A stretch of DNA of 64,000 nt from Paraburkholderia sp. DHOC27 (GCF_003429005.1 NZ_QVQV01000001.1:310001-374000); one strand, 5' to 3'. Counted from the first letter of the stretch, positions 34,401-43,440 are shown. Numbers and translations are program-made. Notes: generated from the letters alone by a model not told the origin.

Positions 34401-35702
34401 TCACTCGCTGCTGGTCCATTCCACGTTTGCCCCGACCGAGCGCAGGTTCTCCACGAAATGCGGGTGCGCGCGGCGGATCGGCAGCGCATTCATGATTTCC
34501 GAGCGTCCCTCGATGCTCGCCGCCACCATCAGCAGCGCGATCGCCACGCGGATGATGTACGGGCTTTCCACGCGCGCCGGGCTCAGCTGCAACCCACCAA
34601 ACGTGATCAGCCGATGCGGGTCAGACAGGAACACATGCGCGCCGAACTTTGAGAGCTCGCCGGTCCAGCCCATTGCGCCGTCGTAGACCTTGTTCCAGAA
34701 CATCGCGCTGCCTTCGGCCTTCACGCCGAGCGCGATGAAGATGGGCAGCAGGTCCACCGGCAGATACGGCCACGGCGCGGCTTCGACCTTGGTCAGAATG
34801 TTCTGCGTGAACGGCCGGCGCACTTTCAGCGCGCCGTCGCGGACCGCATGCGACCAGCCATCGCGATGAACCACGTTGACGCCGAATTTGGCGAAGGTCC
34901 GGTCGATCAGCGGAAACTGTTCCGGCGCCGTGTTCCTGACAGCAATGTCGCCGCCGGTAATCGCACCCAGCGCGAGGAAGGTCGTGATCTCGTGGAAATC
35001 CTCGCTAAAGCGAAACTCGCCGCCGCCCAGCTTTTGACCGCCGGTCACGCAGATGCGCGAGGTGCCGATGCCCTCGATCGCCACGCCGAGCATGGCGAGG
35101 AAACGACAAAACTCCTGCACGTGCGGCTCGGATGCCGCGTTGACGAGCGTTGACGTGCCTTCGGCCGTGGCCGCGCACAGCACGAAGTTTTCCGTGGTGG
35201 TGACGGACGCGTAGTCGAGCCAGTGATCGTTGCGCGCCATCTGCTTCTCCGCACGCACGATCAGCGACTCGGCGGTGCGCGACACGCGTGCGCCGAAGCG
35301 CTCGAACACCTCGACGTGCGGATCGATTTCGCGCACGCCCAGCGTGCAGCCCTTCACGTCGTTTTCGAGCCGCGCCACGCCGAAACGCGCCAGCAGCGGC
35401 GGCACCAGCATGATCGACGAGCGCATCTCTTCCGGCAGCTTGTGCGTGACCGGGTCGAAGCGCGTGGCGTGATGATGCAAATCGAGGATGCCGGTGGTGA
35501 AGTTCATCGACACTTCACTGCCGAGCATGCGGAAGATATCCAGAATTTTCCGGACGTCGGTGATGTCCGGCACGCCGATCAGTCGCAACGGCTGATCGGT
35601 CAACAGGGTGGCACAGAGAATCGGCAGAACTGCGTTTTTATTGGCGGATGGCGTGATCTCGCCGCGCAACGGGAGGCCGCCATGTACGATCAGATTCGAC
35701 AT
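34401..35702 (-). CDS. MurA-like UDP-GlcNAc enolpyruvyl transferase (divergent paralogue)
   Basis: A 433-aa EPT-fold protein. MurA transfers enolpyruvate from PEP to UDP-GlcNAc, the first committed step of peptidoglycan. By eye the E. coli key residues map as follows: Lys22-Asn23 in SANKNAVLP, Arg91 in MRSSIMLVPPLLARFG, Cys115 and Arg120 in KGCTLGVREIDPH, Asp305 in YLPVDLLP, Arg371 in YIIRVAIA, Arg397 in PIRRAHPHF. The Arg331 position appears to be Lys in WNKVYDG and the usual DLRAS is IIRVA. The gene is isolated rather than beside hisG, so it is probably a second MurA-type enzyme. The start at 35702 is the first sensible ATG. Confidence 0.85.
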   Translation of the reverse strand: MSNLIVHGGLPLRGEITPSANKNAVLPILCATLLTDQPLRLIGVPDITDVRKILDIFRMLGSEVSMNFTTGILDLHHHATRFDPVTHKLPEEMRSSIMLVPPLLARFGVARLENDVKGCTLGVREIDPHVEVFERFGARVSRTAESLIVRAEKQMARNDHWLDYASVTTTENFVLCAATAEGTSTLVNAASEPHVQEFCRFLAMLGVAIEGIGTSRICVTGGQKLGGGEFRFSEDFHEITTFLALGAITGGDIAVRNTAPEQFPLIDRTFAKFGVNVVHRDGWSHAVRDGALKVRRPFTQNILTKVEAAPWPYLPVDLLPIFIALGVKAEGSAMFWNKVYDGAMGWTGELSKFGAHVFLSDPHRLITFGGLQLSPARVESPYIIRVAIALLMVAASIEGRSEIMNALPIRRAHPHFVENLRSVGANVEWTSSE

Positions 35703-35774
35703 ATATTGGGGACGGGCGGGTGGAAGAGTCGTCAAGGCCGATATCATGCCATCGACCGGCATGCACAAACGTTG

Positions 35775-35805
35775 TCACATGTGAAAACTCGTAAAAACAC
35801 GTGAC
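35775..35805. promoter_or_regulatory. Palindromic sites upstream of the MurA-like gene
   Basis: TCACATGTGA (35775-35784) is a perfect 10-bp palindrome, and a CACGTG core (35798-35803) lies one to two helical turns further on, within GTCAC/GTGAC outer repeats. The sites lie 73-103 bases upstream of the MurA-like start. The binding factor is unknown. Confidence 0.3.
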
Positions 35806-35849
35806 GTCATGCATATTCTTCGATATTTGCCCTGGCGGCGTTGCGGTAA

Positions 35850-36902
35850 TCAGAGGGCGAGGCGTGCCTCAATTCGTGCAATCAGGCCGCCTGTCCAGCG
35901 CCGCAGCAGCGCGTCCGACGCCACCAGCGGAAGCGAGCCGCCAATCACCTGGTACACCTTGTTGCGTTGAATCTTGGAGACCTGCACGGGATCGAGCCAA
36001 TGCTCGTTTTGCACCAGCAGGAGCAGCGTTTCGAGACCGATCAGCACCGGCCACAAACAAGCCAGCCGCAGGCGCACGGAAAACGCGGGAATTGCCAGCG
36101 TGTAATCGACGGCAGCGCGGAAATGATCCAGCGTCATGCGCACAAGTTCGAACAGCAACGGTTGCGCACGCAGCGAGTTTGACGGCGCCAGCAGGTCCTG
36201 CGGCGTCAAACCGTGGTGCGTCAGCATGACATCCGGCAAATAGCAGCGGCCAATGCGTAAATCCTTGCCGCAATCGCGCAATACGTTGGTCATCTGCAGC
36301 GCTTTACCGAAGCGGATACCGCGCGCAAACATCGCGTCTGGCGTGTCTTTGAGCGCGCCCGGCACATGCGCGAAGGTCATGCTGGTCCAGAACTCCCCCA
36401 CGCAACCGGCGACGAGATAGGTATAGCGATCCAGTTCGGCGAGTTCGCGAAGTGCGACGATCTGGCCGGATTGCTCGTCAGGGAACGTGCGCAGATCGAA
36501 TTCCATGCCTTGCGTGAGCGTGGTGACGATCTCGCGTACGGCCTTGCGATCGGCATCATCCAGTTGCGCTAGGACGGCGAGCGCGGGTCCGAGCGACTCC
36601 AGCAGCACCTTCTCGTCCGAATGCGTCTGTTGCGCCGCCACTTCGCCGGCCATGCGTTGCAGGAAGGCACTTTCGTCCGGCGCGCCATTCACCTGGGCGC
36701 GCAGCGCCAGCAATAAATCCAGCCGTTGAGCAGGGGGAATCAGCGAGGTATCGGCGATCGTATCCGCGGCGCGGGCCAGCAGATACGCGAGTCCAACCGG
36801 ATCGCGCATGCCGGCAGGCAGGATGCGCAGCGTGAGGTAGAAAGAACGGGAGACGCCTTTTAGCAGCGGGCCAAGCAGGAAGGCCCGGTTCGGATTCGGC
36901 AT
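35850..36902 (-). CDS. Squalene/phytoene synthase-family protein
   Basis: A 350-aa all-helical prenyl-coupling enzyme. Family markers are LKGVSRSFYLTLRILP, a first acidic motif in LLARAADTIADT and the second in GKALQMTNVLRDCGKDLRIG followed by RCYLPDVML. This enzyme type condenses two C15 or C20 diphosphates head to head. The sequence resembles single-enzyme squalene synthases more than the HpnC/HpnD pair, but lacks their C-terminal membrane anchor. No hopanoid or carotenoid genes are adjacent. The product cannot be decided from sequence alone. Confidence 0.85.
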   Translation of the reverse strand: MPNPNRAFLLGPLLKGVSRSFYLTLRILPAGMRDPVGLAYLLARAADTIADTSLIPPAQRLDLLLALRAQVNGAPDESAFLQRMAGEVAAQQTHSDEKVLLESLGPALAVLAQLDDADRKAVREIVTTLTQGMEFDLRTFPDEQSGQIVALRELAELDRYTYLVAGCVGEFWTSMTFAHVPGALKDTPDAMFARGIRFGKALQMTNVLRDCGKDLRIGRCYLPDVMLTHHGLTPQDLLAPSNSLRAQPLLFELVRMTLDHFRAAVDYTLAIPAFSVRLRLACLWPVLIGLETLLLLVQNEHWLDPVQVSKIQRNKVYQVIGGSLPLVASDALLRRWTGGLIARIEARLAL

Positions 36903-37191
36903 GGATGGATGGGTTCGGTGTGGGACAAATTCGACGCTGCCGAATTGTATCCTGCCCGTCGAATCTCACTTGCCCGCGACGCCAGGGCTGGCATGCGTGC
37001 CACGCAGATTACGCCAACCAATGGGAAACGCCAGCCACGCACGCCGCCATGAACGCCGCCCACTCGTGCACGCTCACCCGCACCACGCGGCGACGCCCTG
37101 CCGTGCCGCCGCCCGGACAACGCGATCCGGCGGCACGGCGCGGCTGCACGCAACAGGCGGGCAGACAGCGCCGCGTCCCTCAGCTTGCCGC

Positions 37192-38223
37192 TTACGTCTT
37201 GTCCGGCTTGGGGATGGCCTTTTCCAGGTGGCCGCCGAAGTCGTGCCGCATGGCCGACATCACGCGGTTGGCGTAGTCGTCGTTGCCGCGCGAACTGAAG
37301 CGCTCGAACAGCGCGGCGCTCAGCACCGGCACGGGCACGCCTTCGTCGATGGCCGCTTCGACCGTCCAGCGCCCTTCGCCCGAATCGGAGACGCGACCCG
37401 TGTACTCCTTCAGGCTGGCATCACCCGCCAGCGAGGAAGCAATCAGGTCGAGCAGCCACGAACCGATCACGCTGCCGCGCCGCCACACTTCCGCGATCTC
37501 GGGCAGATTCAGGTCGTATTGATAGAACTCGGGGTTGCGCAATGGCGAGGTCTCGGCGTCGATTTCCTGCGTCAGCTTGCCGGCGTTCGCGTTGTGGAGC
37601 ACGTTCATGCCTTCGGCGTACGCCGCCATGATGCCGTACTCGATACCGTTGTGAACCATCTTGACGAAGTGGCCCGCGCCCTGCGGCCCGCAATGCAGGT
37701 AGCCCTTGTCTGCCGTGCCCGCGTCCGGGCTGCGGCCGTGCGTGGCAGGTGCCGCGCCGGCGCCTGGCGCCAGCGTCGAAAAGATGGGATCGAGGTGTTG
37801 CACCACCTCTTTCTCGCCGCCAATCATCAGGCAATAACCGCGTTCGCGGCCGGCGACACCGCCGCTCGTGCCCACGTCCACGTAGTGCAGTTTCTGCGCG
37901 CCGAGTTCGTTACCGCGGCGGATGTCGTCGTGATAGAACGAGTTGCCGCCGTCAATGACGATATCGCCCGGTTCGAGCAACGGCGTGAGTTGCGCAAGCG
38001 TCTTGTCGACCACCGCAGCCGGCACCATCAACCAGACCGCGCGCGGCTTGGCCAGTTTCTTGACCAGCTCTTCGAGCGACGTGGTTCCATCCACACCGTC
38101 CTGCTTGAGCTTGTCGACCGCAGCCTGCTGCACGTCGTACACCACGCACGTCTGACCACCCGCGGTCAGGCGCCGTACCATGTCGGCGCCCATGCGCCCC
38201 AATCCAATCATGCCTAGCTGCAT
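37192..38223 (-). CDS. gnd: 6-phosphogluconate dehydrogenase, decarboxylating (short type)
   Basis: A 343-aa enzyme converting 6-phosphogluconate to ribulose 5-phosphate with release of CO2. MQLGMIGLGRMGADMVRRL is the NAD(P)-binding fold; VDVGTSGGVAGRERGYCLMI and GHFVKMVHNGIEYGIMAAYA carry the substrate-binding and catalytic Lys region. The length fits the short GntZ/YqeC-like form, often NAD-preferring. About 28 kb away in the same window are zwf and the glucokinase, so this window encodes much of the oxidative pentose phosphate branch, but not as one operon. Confidence 0.96.
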   Translation of the reverse strand: MQLGMIGLGRMGADMVRRLTAGGQTCVVYDVQQAAVDKLKQDGVDGTTSLEELVKKLAKPRAVWLMVPAAVVDKTLAQLTPLLEPGDIVIDGGNSFYHDDIRRGNELGAQKLHYVDVGTSGGVAGRERGYCLMIGGEKEVVQHLDPIFSTLAPGAGAAPATHGRSPDAGTADKGYLHCGPQGAGHFVKMVHNGIEYGIMAAYAEGMNVLHNANAGKLTQEIDAETSPLRNPEFYQYDLNLPEIAEVWRRGSVIGSWLLDLIASSLAGDASLKEYTGRVSDSGEGRWTVEAAIDEGVPVPVLSAALFERFSSRGNDDYANRVMSAMRHDFGGHLEKAIPKPDKT

Positions 38224-38527
38224 CTTTCACTCCTTACGTGCGATATCGCGAGCGGAACGGCTCGCGCCGATCAAGCAGTTATGCGATGCCATTGCGGTGC
38301 TGCACATCGCAGTGTGGGCTGCAATGTGCCGGGTTGCAAGCAAGCGCTTCGATGAGACAGGAGGTTGGCGGAGGTCGTTCAATCTTTGGCCGGCCTGGCG
38401 GCTAATTTTGGCCGGCCTGGCGGCTAATTGAAGGCCTCGCTGTGGCGAAGACCGGCCGGGTGCACCTCGCGCCTTCAGGCGATTGGCAGCGCTCGTCGCG
38501 CTGCCCGCCCTGACGACAAGACGTAGC
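38224..38527. other. Intergenic region with a short tandem duplication
   Basis: This 304-base gap between gnd and the dienelactone hydrolase gene holds no convincing gene. Its main structure is a 22-bp tandem duplication at 38385-38428. It includes the gnd promoter and the 3' end of the hydrolase transcript. Confidence 0.6.
38385..38428. repeat. 22-bp tandem duplication (two copies)
   Basis: The unit TTTGGCCGGCCTGGCGGCTAA plus one base occurs twice head to tail with period 22 (GGCCGGCC starting at 38388 and 38410). Each copy contains the 8-bp palindrome GGCCGGCC. Confidence 0.9.
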
Positions 38528-39244
38528 TTAGTCGTGTTGCGGCCACAGCGTGCGGCCGAAGAACGTCAGCGCACGGTCCCAGGCGAGTTGGGCCCAGACC
38601 GGATCGTATTGCGTGCGCGAAATGCGGCCCGGACCGGCCGCCGTTTCGTTAGCGAACGCATGATGCGCGAGGTAGTGGTGCGATTCCAGTTCGACGCCGG
38701 CATCGCGCAGCTTCTTCTCGACCGTTTCCACCGTGGCGGGCGGGAAGAACTCGTCTTGCGTAGCCCAGTGCGCCTGCACCGGCACCTTGATGTTGGCCGC
38801 GTTGATGTAATCCACCGGCGGGCAGCCATACCACACGAGCCCTGCCGCAATGCCCGGCACCTGGCCGAGCGCGAGCAGCGTCAGCGCGCCGCCCATGCAG
38901 TAGCCGGTGACGGCCACGCGCGGCGCCTGTTGCTGCAAATATTGCACGGCGCCGTGGATGTCCTGCGAAGCGGCGTCGCCGAAATCGAGGCCATCCATCA
39001 GGTGATGCGCCTCCTCTTCTTCAACCGTGCACTTGCCGCGATACAGGTCAGGCACGAGCGCCAGATAGCCGCAGCGCGCGAGACGATCCGCGACGCCGCG
39101 AATCTGCTCGTTCAAGCCCCACCATTCCTGGATCACTACGATGGCGGGTGCGCCTTCGAGTTTTTCCGGGCTGGCGAGATAACCTTGCACTTCCTGGCCG
39201 TCGGGGCGACGAAAGGTGATCATGGATCCTGGTGTCGTATTCAT
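38528..39244 (-). CDS. Dienelactone hydrolase-family protein
   Basis: A 238-aa alpha/beta hydrolase. The Cys nucleophile lies in VTGYCMGGALTLLA, the Asp in HWATQDEFFPPATVE and the His in LAHHAFANET, matching the dienelactone hydrolase triad. WWGLNEQIRGVADRLARCGY is a further family stretch. Members cleave lactone or ester bonds in aromatic degradation, but many are broad-range and no catabolic genes adjoin it. The ATG at 39244 gives the usual N-terminus. Confidence 0.93.
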   Translation of the reverse strand: MNTTPGSMITFRRPDGQEVQGYLASPEKLEGAPAIVVIQEWWGLNEQIRGVADRLARCGYLALVPDLYRGKCTVEEEEAHHLMDGLDFGDAASQDIHGAVQYLQQQAPRVAVTGYCMGGALTLLALGQVPGIAAGLVWYGCPPVDYINAANIKVPVQAHWATQDEFFPPATVETVEKKLRDAGVELESHHYLAHHAFANETAAGPGRISRTQYDPVWAQLAWDRALTFFGRTLWPQHD

Positions 39245-39342
39245 GAGGGAGGCCCTGGTTGAGTGGAACGCATAGCATAGCGGTTGTCGCGGCAAAAAGC
39301 AGACAGCCGTGCGAACCGCTCATTGATCCGCACCAACGTGGA

Positions 39343-39762
39343 CTAGCGCGCCGGCGGCTGCGGGTTGTGCGCCGGATTGGTGTCGTAGCGGAAGACCTTT
39401 TCAATGCCGCCCTGCCCCACCAGTGCAGACAACGCCGCCTCGAGCACGTCCGCAATTTCCTTGCCATACACTTCCTCGCCGTTCGCGTAGAGCGTGAACG
39501 AGCGCAGATATTTCGCCTTCTTTTCCGGGTTCTCGATGGTTTTCAGCGTCCAGTCGTAGAGCGGATAGTTATCCGGGTCCTGCTGTTCGGCCTCGTGGAC
39601 ATAATCGGCGAACGCGTCGAACTGGCACTTCAGGGAGGCGTTATGCCTGTGCAGCACATCATGCAGCGCGGGATGAGCGAGTGCCAGCGGATCGTGACGC
39701 AACGCGGGCGCGAGTTCATCCGAAACGGTGATCCGCAACTGGAACAGCAGAGTGTCTTCCAT
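39343..39762 (-). CDS. Conserved-looking hypothetical protein
   Basis: A 139-aa soluble protein, MEDTLLFQLRITVSDELAPA at the start and ending in a Pro-rich tail. It has no signal peptide, membrane segment or motif known to me; the middle (FADYVHEAEQQDPDNYPLYD, FTLYANGEEVYGKEIADVLE) is acidic and probably alpha/beta. It lies 23 bases upstream-to-downstream from the VOC gene on the same strand and 98 bases before the hydrolase, so all three may share a transcript. Confidence 0.7.
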   Translation of the reverse strand: MEDTLLFQLRITVSDELAPALRHDPLALAHPALHDVLHRHNASLKCQFDAFADYVHEAEQQDPDNYPLYDWTLKTIENPEKKAKYLRSFTLYANGEEVYGKEIADVLEAALSALVGQGGIEKVFRYDTNPAHNPQPPAR

Positions 39763-39785
39763 GCTTGCCTCGATGCCGCGTGACT

Positions 39786-40175
39786 TCAGCGACTGCTTTC
39801 CAGGAAATTCAGTTCGACGCCATTACCGGCCGGGTCGGTGAAGAAAAGCTGCTGCTGCCCTGTCAGCGGCACGAGGTCGTGCCGGTAGCGCACGCCGTGC
39901 GCATCCAGATGCTTCTCGAAAGCCGGCATGTCGGCGCAGGAGAAAGCCACGTGATCGAAGGTATTGGTGACGTTCGCGGGACGCTGCTCGCCGGGTCCCG
40001 CTTCGCTGAGATGCAGCACGTCGCGCTCACCGGCATACAGCCAGTAGCCGAAGTTATTGAACGGCGGCCTTGCGCCGAGTCTGAGACCGACCACCTGCAC
40101 GTAGAAGTCGCGCAGCGTGTCGAGCGTCGCGCGATCCGCGCGCAGATTGTAGTGAGCGAATGCGAGAACGGGCAT
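39786..40175 (-). CDS. VOC-superfamily (glyoxalase-like) protein
   Basis: A 129-aa protein with paired beta-alpha-beta-beta-beta units of the vicinal oxygen chelate fold. FAHYNLRADRATLDTLRDFY opens the first unit with a candidate metal His, NTFDHVAFSCADMPAFEKHL opens the second, and FFTDPAGNGVELNFLE supplies the final Glu ligand. Members act as lyases, dioxygenases or resistance proteins; the substrate is unknown. The ATG at 40175 gives a full domain. Confidence 0.88.
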   Translation of the reverse strand: MPVLAFAHYNLRADRATLDTLRDFYVQVVGLRLGARPPFNNFGYWLYAGERDVLHLSEAGPGEQRPANVTNTFDHVAFSCADMPAFEKHLDAHGVRYRHDLVPLTGQQQLFFTDPAGNGVELNFLESSR

Positions 40176-40262
40176 GGGTGGGCTCAGGGGACGGAGTGCA
40201 TTAGACAATAGGGTACTCGTCAAACGCAGGATTGGCGAATCCATCTCCGCCCCCTCAACCGC

Positions 40263-41435
40263 TTAGAACTTGTGACGGATACCGATCATGCCCATTGCCT
40301 GCTTGTTGTTGGACGCGTCGTTACCGAAGTCACCCATCGACGCCACTGCGGCGACCACATTGCCCGTCGTCGCATCGATCGTGTTGCCGGAAGCCTTCTG
40401 ATAGCCCGCGAGCGCGTAGATGTCCGTGTGCTTCGAGAGGAAGTAGTCGGCACCCAGGCTGAACTGGTTGTACGACACCGTCACGTTGTTGCCGCTACCC
40501 TTGGTGTAGTCATAGCCGGCGCCGAGCAGCATCGTCGGGGTCACCTGGTAGTTCAGGAACACCTGCCCCGTGTTGAACTTCGTATTGTTCTGGTCTCCGA
40601 ACGAAGTGGCGTAGTTGTTGTACTGCACGTTGCTGTACGCTACGCCAGCCGTGAAGCTGCCAATCGAGTAATCGGCTGCGGCGCGAATGATCTGCATCGA
40701 ATTCGCCGAGACAAAGGCGCCGGTCGTCGCCACCGAATCCACCGCGAAGCTGCTCGCATCCGGATTCAGACCGTCGAACGTGGCGGCGCTGCCGTGATCG
40801 CTGTTGGCGTGGAAGTAGCCCGCGCCGAAGCCGAACGAGTCGTGGTTATACGCCACCGCTGCTGCATACGTCTGGCCGCTCGCGACGCTGCCGGGCACGC
40901 CACCGAACGCGTACATGGCCGACGCCTGCAGGCCCGCGAAATTCGGCGTGGTGTACTTGATCGAGTTGTTGGTGCGATAACTGTTGTCATAGTTATCCAT
41001 GTCGCCAGGCGTCGCGAAGGTCGGGCCGAACGAATCGTCGTTGGTCAACGGCTGGATCAGGTCGATCAGCGGATCGTACTGACGGCCCACCGTTACGGAA
41101 CCCGTGTTGTCGCCCGAGAGACCGACCATCGCGGTGCGGCCGAACATGCGTTGACCCTGGCCGAGGCGGCCATTGTCGATGTTAAAGCCGCTTTCCAGTT
41201 TGAAGATGGCTGACAGACCGCCGCCCAGATCTTCCGTGCCCTTCAAGCCCCACAGGTTCGGTGAGAGATTGCCGGCTTCCATCTGGAAGGTGCCGCCCGA
41301 ACGATTCGCGCCCTGCTGGTTGCCGAAATAAGCAATGCTGGTGTCCAATGCGCCGTAGAGCGTCACGCTGCTTTGCGCATGGGCGATCGAGGTCATGGCT
41401 GCGAGAGTGGCAGCGGCAACGAGCGTTTTTTTCAT
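40263..41435 (-). CDS. Outer-membrane porin, Burkholderia type
   Basis: A 390-aa trimeric 16-strand porin. The signal peptide MKKTLVAAATLAAMTSIAHA is followed by QSSVTLYGALDTSIAYFGNQ, the standard mature start of betaproteobacterial porins. Repeated aromatic/glycine beta-strands run to the C-terminal GMIGIRHKF, whose last Phe is the outer-membrane assembly signal. The acidic loop NDDSFGPTFATPGDMDNYD probably forms constriction loop 3. It is monocistronic with a long AT-rich leader, as usual for regulated porins. Confidence 0.97.
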   Translation of the reverse strand: MKKTLVAAATLAAMTSIAHAQSSVTLYGALDTSIAYFGNQQGANRSGGTFQMEAGNLSPNLWGLKGTEDLGGGLSAIFKLESGFNIDNGRLGQGQRMFGRTAMVGLSGDNTGSVTVGRQYDPLIDLIQPLTNDDSFGPTFATPGDMDNYDNSYRTNNSIKYTTPNFAGLQASAMYAFGGVPGSVASGQTYAAAVAYNHDSFGFGAGYFHANSDHGSAATFDGLNPDASSFAVDSVATTGAFVSANSMQIIRAAADYSIGSFTAGVAYSNVQYNNYATSFGDQNNTKFNTGQVFLNYQVTPTMLLGAGYDYTKGSGNNVTVSYNQFSLGADYFLSKHTDIYALAGYQKASGNTIDATTGNVVAAVASMGDFGNDASNNKQAMGMIGIRHKF

Positions 41436-41738
41436 GAAATGTTGTCCGAGTAAATTGGAAGGTCCCGAGGACCCTTCAGGAGTGGGATTCCTGCACGGCG
41501 ACGCAAGTGATCGCGGCGGCCAAAATATATCGGACGTCTTAATGTTAAAAATTACTCGAGGTTGAAATTCTGGTTTTCAGAAACCTGAAGTAACGCAAAG
41601 CGAGACAGGGCGGGCGTGGGGCGTTGTTTCACGAACTTGATGCACGCCTGTTGTTGGTTGAGTGCCACAGTTAGAGGGGCTGCGTTGGCGGCCACACGCA
41701 CTCATGCACACACGCATCGGCACACGCGCGCGCATGCA
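41436..41738. other. Porin upstream region with an alternating purine-pyrimidine tract
   Basis: No gene is visible in these 303 bases. The half next to the porin is AT-rich (around 41540-41590) and should hold its promoter. The other end is CA/CG-rich, including a 20-base strictly alternating purine-pyrimidine run at 41720-41739 that abuts the LysR stop codon. Confidence 0.6.
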
Positions 41739-42620
41739 TCAAGCACTATTGGCGCGCAGCCATTCGAGGAACTCCCGCACATGAACGGGCTTGTCGGCAT
41801 GTAGCGGCACCAGCGCGTAACAGGTCGCGCCGGTGGTGGTCAGTTCCGGGAAGGGCTGCTGCACGCGGCCCGCCGCAACGTCGTAATCCAACGTGGGGAA
41901 GGGACCGATCGCGAAGCCGAGGCCATCCACCACCGCTTGCAGCGTGACGAAGAAGTGACCGAAGCGCATGCTGCGCGTGGGCCGCAATGTGGGGTGGCCA
42001 ACCGCTTCGGTCCACGCCTCCCAATCACCCGGACGCGTTTCGCTGGTGAGCCACGTCTGCGCGGCGAGTTGCTCCACCTGCGTGATGCCGGTCCGCGCCA
42101 GCAACTGCGGACTCGCAATCACCGTGTTGTGTTCGCGGAACAACTGCCACCATTGATACTCATCGCCCGCTGGCAGATAGCGGCGAATCGCGACATCGAA
42201 ACTCCCCTTGATCTCCTGCTCCGTTGAGGTGGCCGTCGAGACGCGCACGTCGACATCCGGCCGGATCGCAGCAAAGTCAGCAAGCCTTGGGATTAGCCAG
42301 CGCATCGCCACCGTGGTCGGCGCGCTCACCCGGATGACCTTCATGTGCGGATTCTTGCCGTAGCGCTCGGCGGCGTCCGCGATGTGATCGAAGGCGGCGC
42401 TGATCTCGCGCGCCAGCGCGCGTGCATGCGAGGACGCCACCATGCTTTGCCCTTCGCGCACGAACAGCGGCTGCCCGAGCCAGTCTTCCAGAATGGCGAT
42501 GTGCCGGCTCACCGCGCCGTGTGTGAGATTCAGTTCGCGCGCCGCAGCCGAATAACTACCCGCCCGCGCCGCCACCTCGAACACGCGCAATGCGTTGAGC
42601 GGGGGAAGTTTTTGTCGCAT
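41739..42620 (-). CDS. LysR-family regulator (GcvA-like)
   Basis: A 293-aa regulator starting LPPLNALRVFEVAARAGSYS with the HTH AARELNLTHGAVSRHIAILE, a pattern typical of the GcvA/AmpR subgroup. The effector domain starts near residue 95 (VIRVSAPTTVAMRWLIPRLA). It is divergent from a TauE/SafE exporter gene 97 bases away, the probable target. Confidence 0.93.
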   Translation of the reverse strand: MRQKLPPLNALRVFEVAARAGSYSAAARELNLTHGAVSRHIAILEDWLGQPLFVREGQSMVASSHARALAREISAAFDHIADAAERYGKNPHMKVIRVSAPTTVAMRWLIPRLADFAAIRPDVDVRVSTATSTEQEIKGSFDVAIRRYLPAGDEYQWWQLFREHNTVIASPQLLARTGITQVEQLAAQTWLTSETRPGDWEAWTEAVGHPTLRPTRSMRFGHFFVTLQAVVDGLGFAIGPFPTLDYDVAAGRVQQPFPELTTTGATCYALVPLHADKPVHVREFLEWLRANSA

Positions 42621-42717
42621 ATGTCAGTTTTCTTTCCACATCCCGCTAATTTTATTCGGTTGTGTGAGCTGGTTTCTCATCATACGCTTACGCCTGCGAT
42701 CAATTGGCCGACCTGAA

Positions 42718-43440
42718 ATGGATTACCTGCTCGTTCTCACTGTGGGATTACTCGCCGGCGTGCTGAGCGGCGTCGTCGGCACAGGCTCCTCGATGATGCT
42801 GATGCCGGTGCTGGTCATTCTGTATGGCCCGCAACAGGCGGTGCCCATCATGGCGATCGCCGCCATCATGGGCAATCTCGGGAAAGTGCTTTCGTGGTGG
42901 CGGGAAATTGACTGGCGCGCGTGCGGCTCTTACTGCGTGACGGCCGTGCCCGGCGCCATGCTCGGCGTGCGCACCCTGCTCGCATTGCGGCCGCACGTGG
43001 TCGACATTGCGCTTGGGATTTTCTTCCTTGCGATGGTCCCGGCACGCCGCTGGCTGGCACGCCAGTCGTTTCGCTTCACCTGCTGGCATCTCGCGCTGAT
43101 CGGCGGCGTGGTCGGATTCCTGACCGGCATCGTGGTGTCCACCGGGCCGATCACCGTACCCATCTTCATGGGCTATGGACTCGCCAAGGGCGCCTTCCTC
43201 GCCACTGAGGCCGCGGCGTCGCTGGCCGTGTACGGCGCCAAGGTTTCCGTGTTCCAGCAGTTCGGCGCCCTGCCCACTCACGTGGTCATGGACGGCCTCA
43301 TCATCGGGACTTCGCTGATGCTCGGCACCTTCGGCGCGCGGCGCATCGTCGCCCGCATGTCGGCTCACACCTTCAGGGCACTCGTGGACGGGCTCATGCT
43401 GATGTCGGGCCTGTCGCTGCTGTATGCAGCGATCCGCTGA
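42718..43440 (+). CDS. TauE/SafE-family membrane exporter
   Basis: A 240-aa membrane protein with about eight hydrophobic segments. The two TauE/SafE repeats each carry a Gly-rich motif: AGVLSGVVGTGSSMMLMPVL at the start and VVGFLTGIVVSTGPITVPIF in the middle. Members export small organosulfur anions such as sulfite or sulfoacetate, or other organic anions; specificity is unknown. The divergent LysR gene is its probable regulator. The ATG at 42718 begins directly before the first helix. Confidence 0.9.
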   Translation: MDYLLVLTVGLLAGVLSGVVGTGSSMMLMPVLVILYGPQQAVPIMAIAAIMGNLGKVLSWWREIDWRACGSYCVTAVPGAMLGVRTLLALRPHVVDIALGIFFLAMVPARRWLARQSFRFTCWHLALIGGVVGFLTGIVVSTGPITVPIFMGYGLAKGAFLATEAAASLAVYGAKVSVFQQFGALPTHVVMDGLIIGTSLMLGTFGARRIVARMSAHTFRALVDGLMLMSGLSLLYAAIR

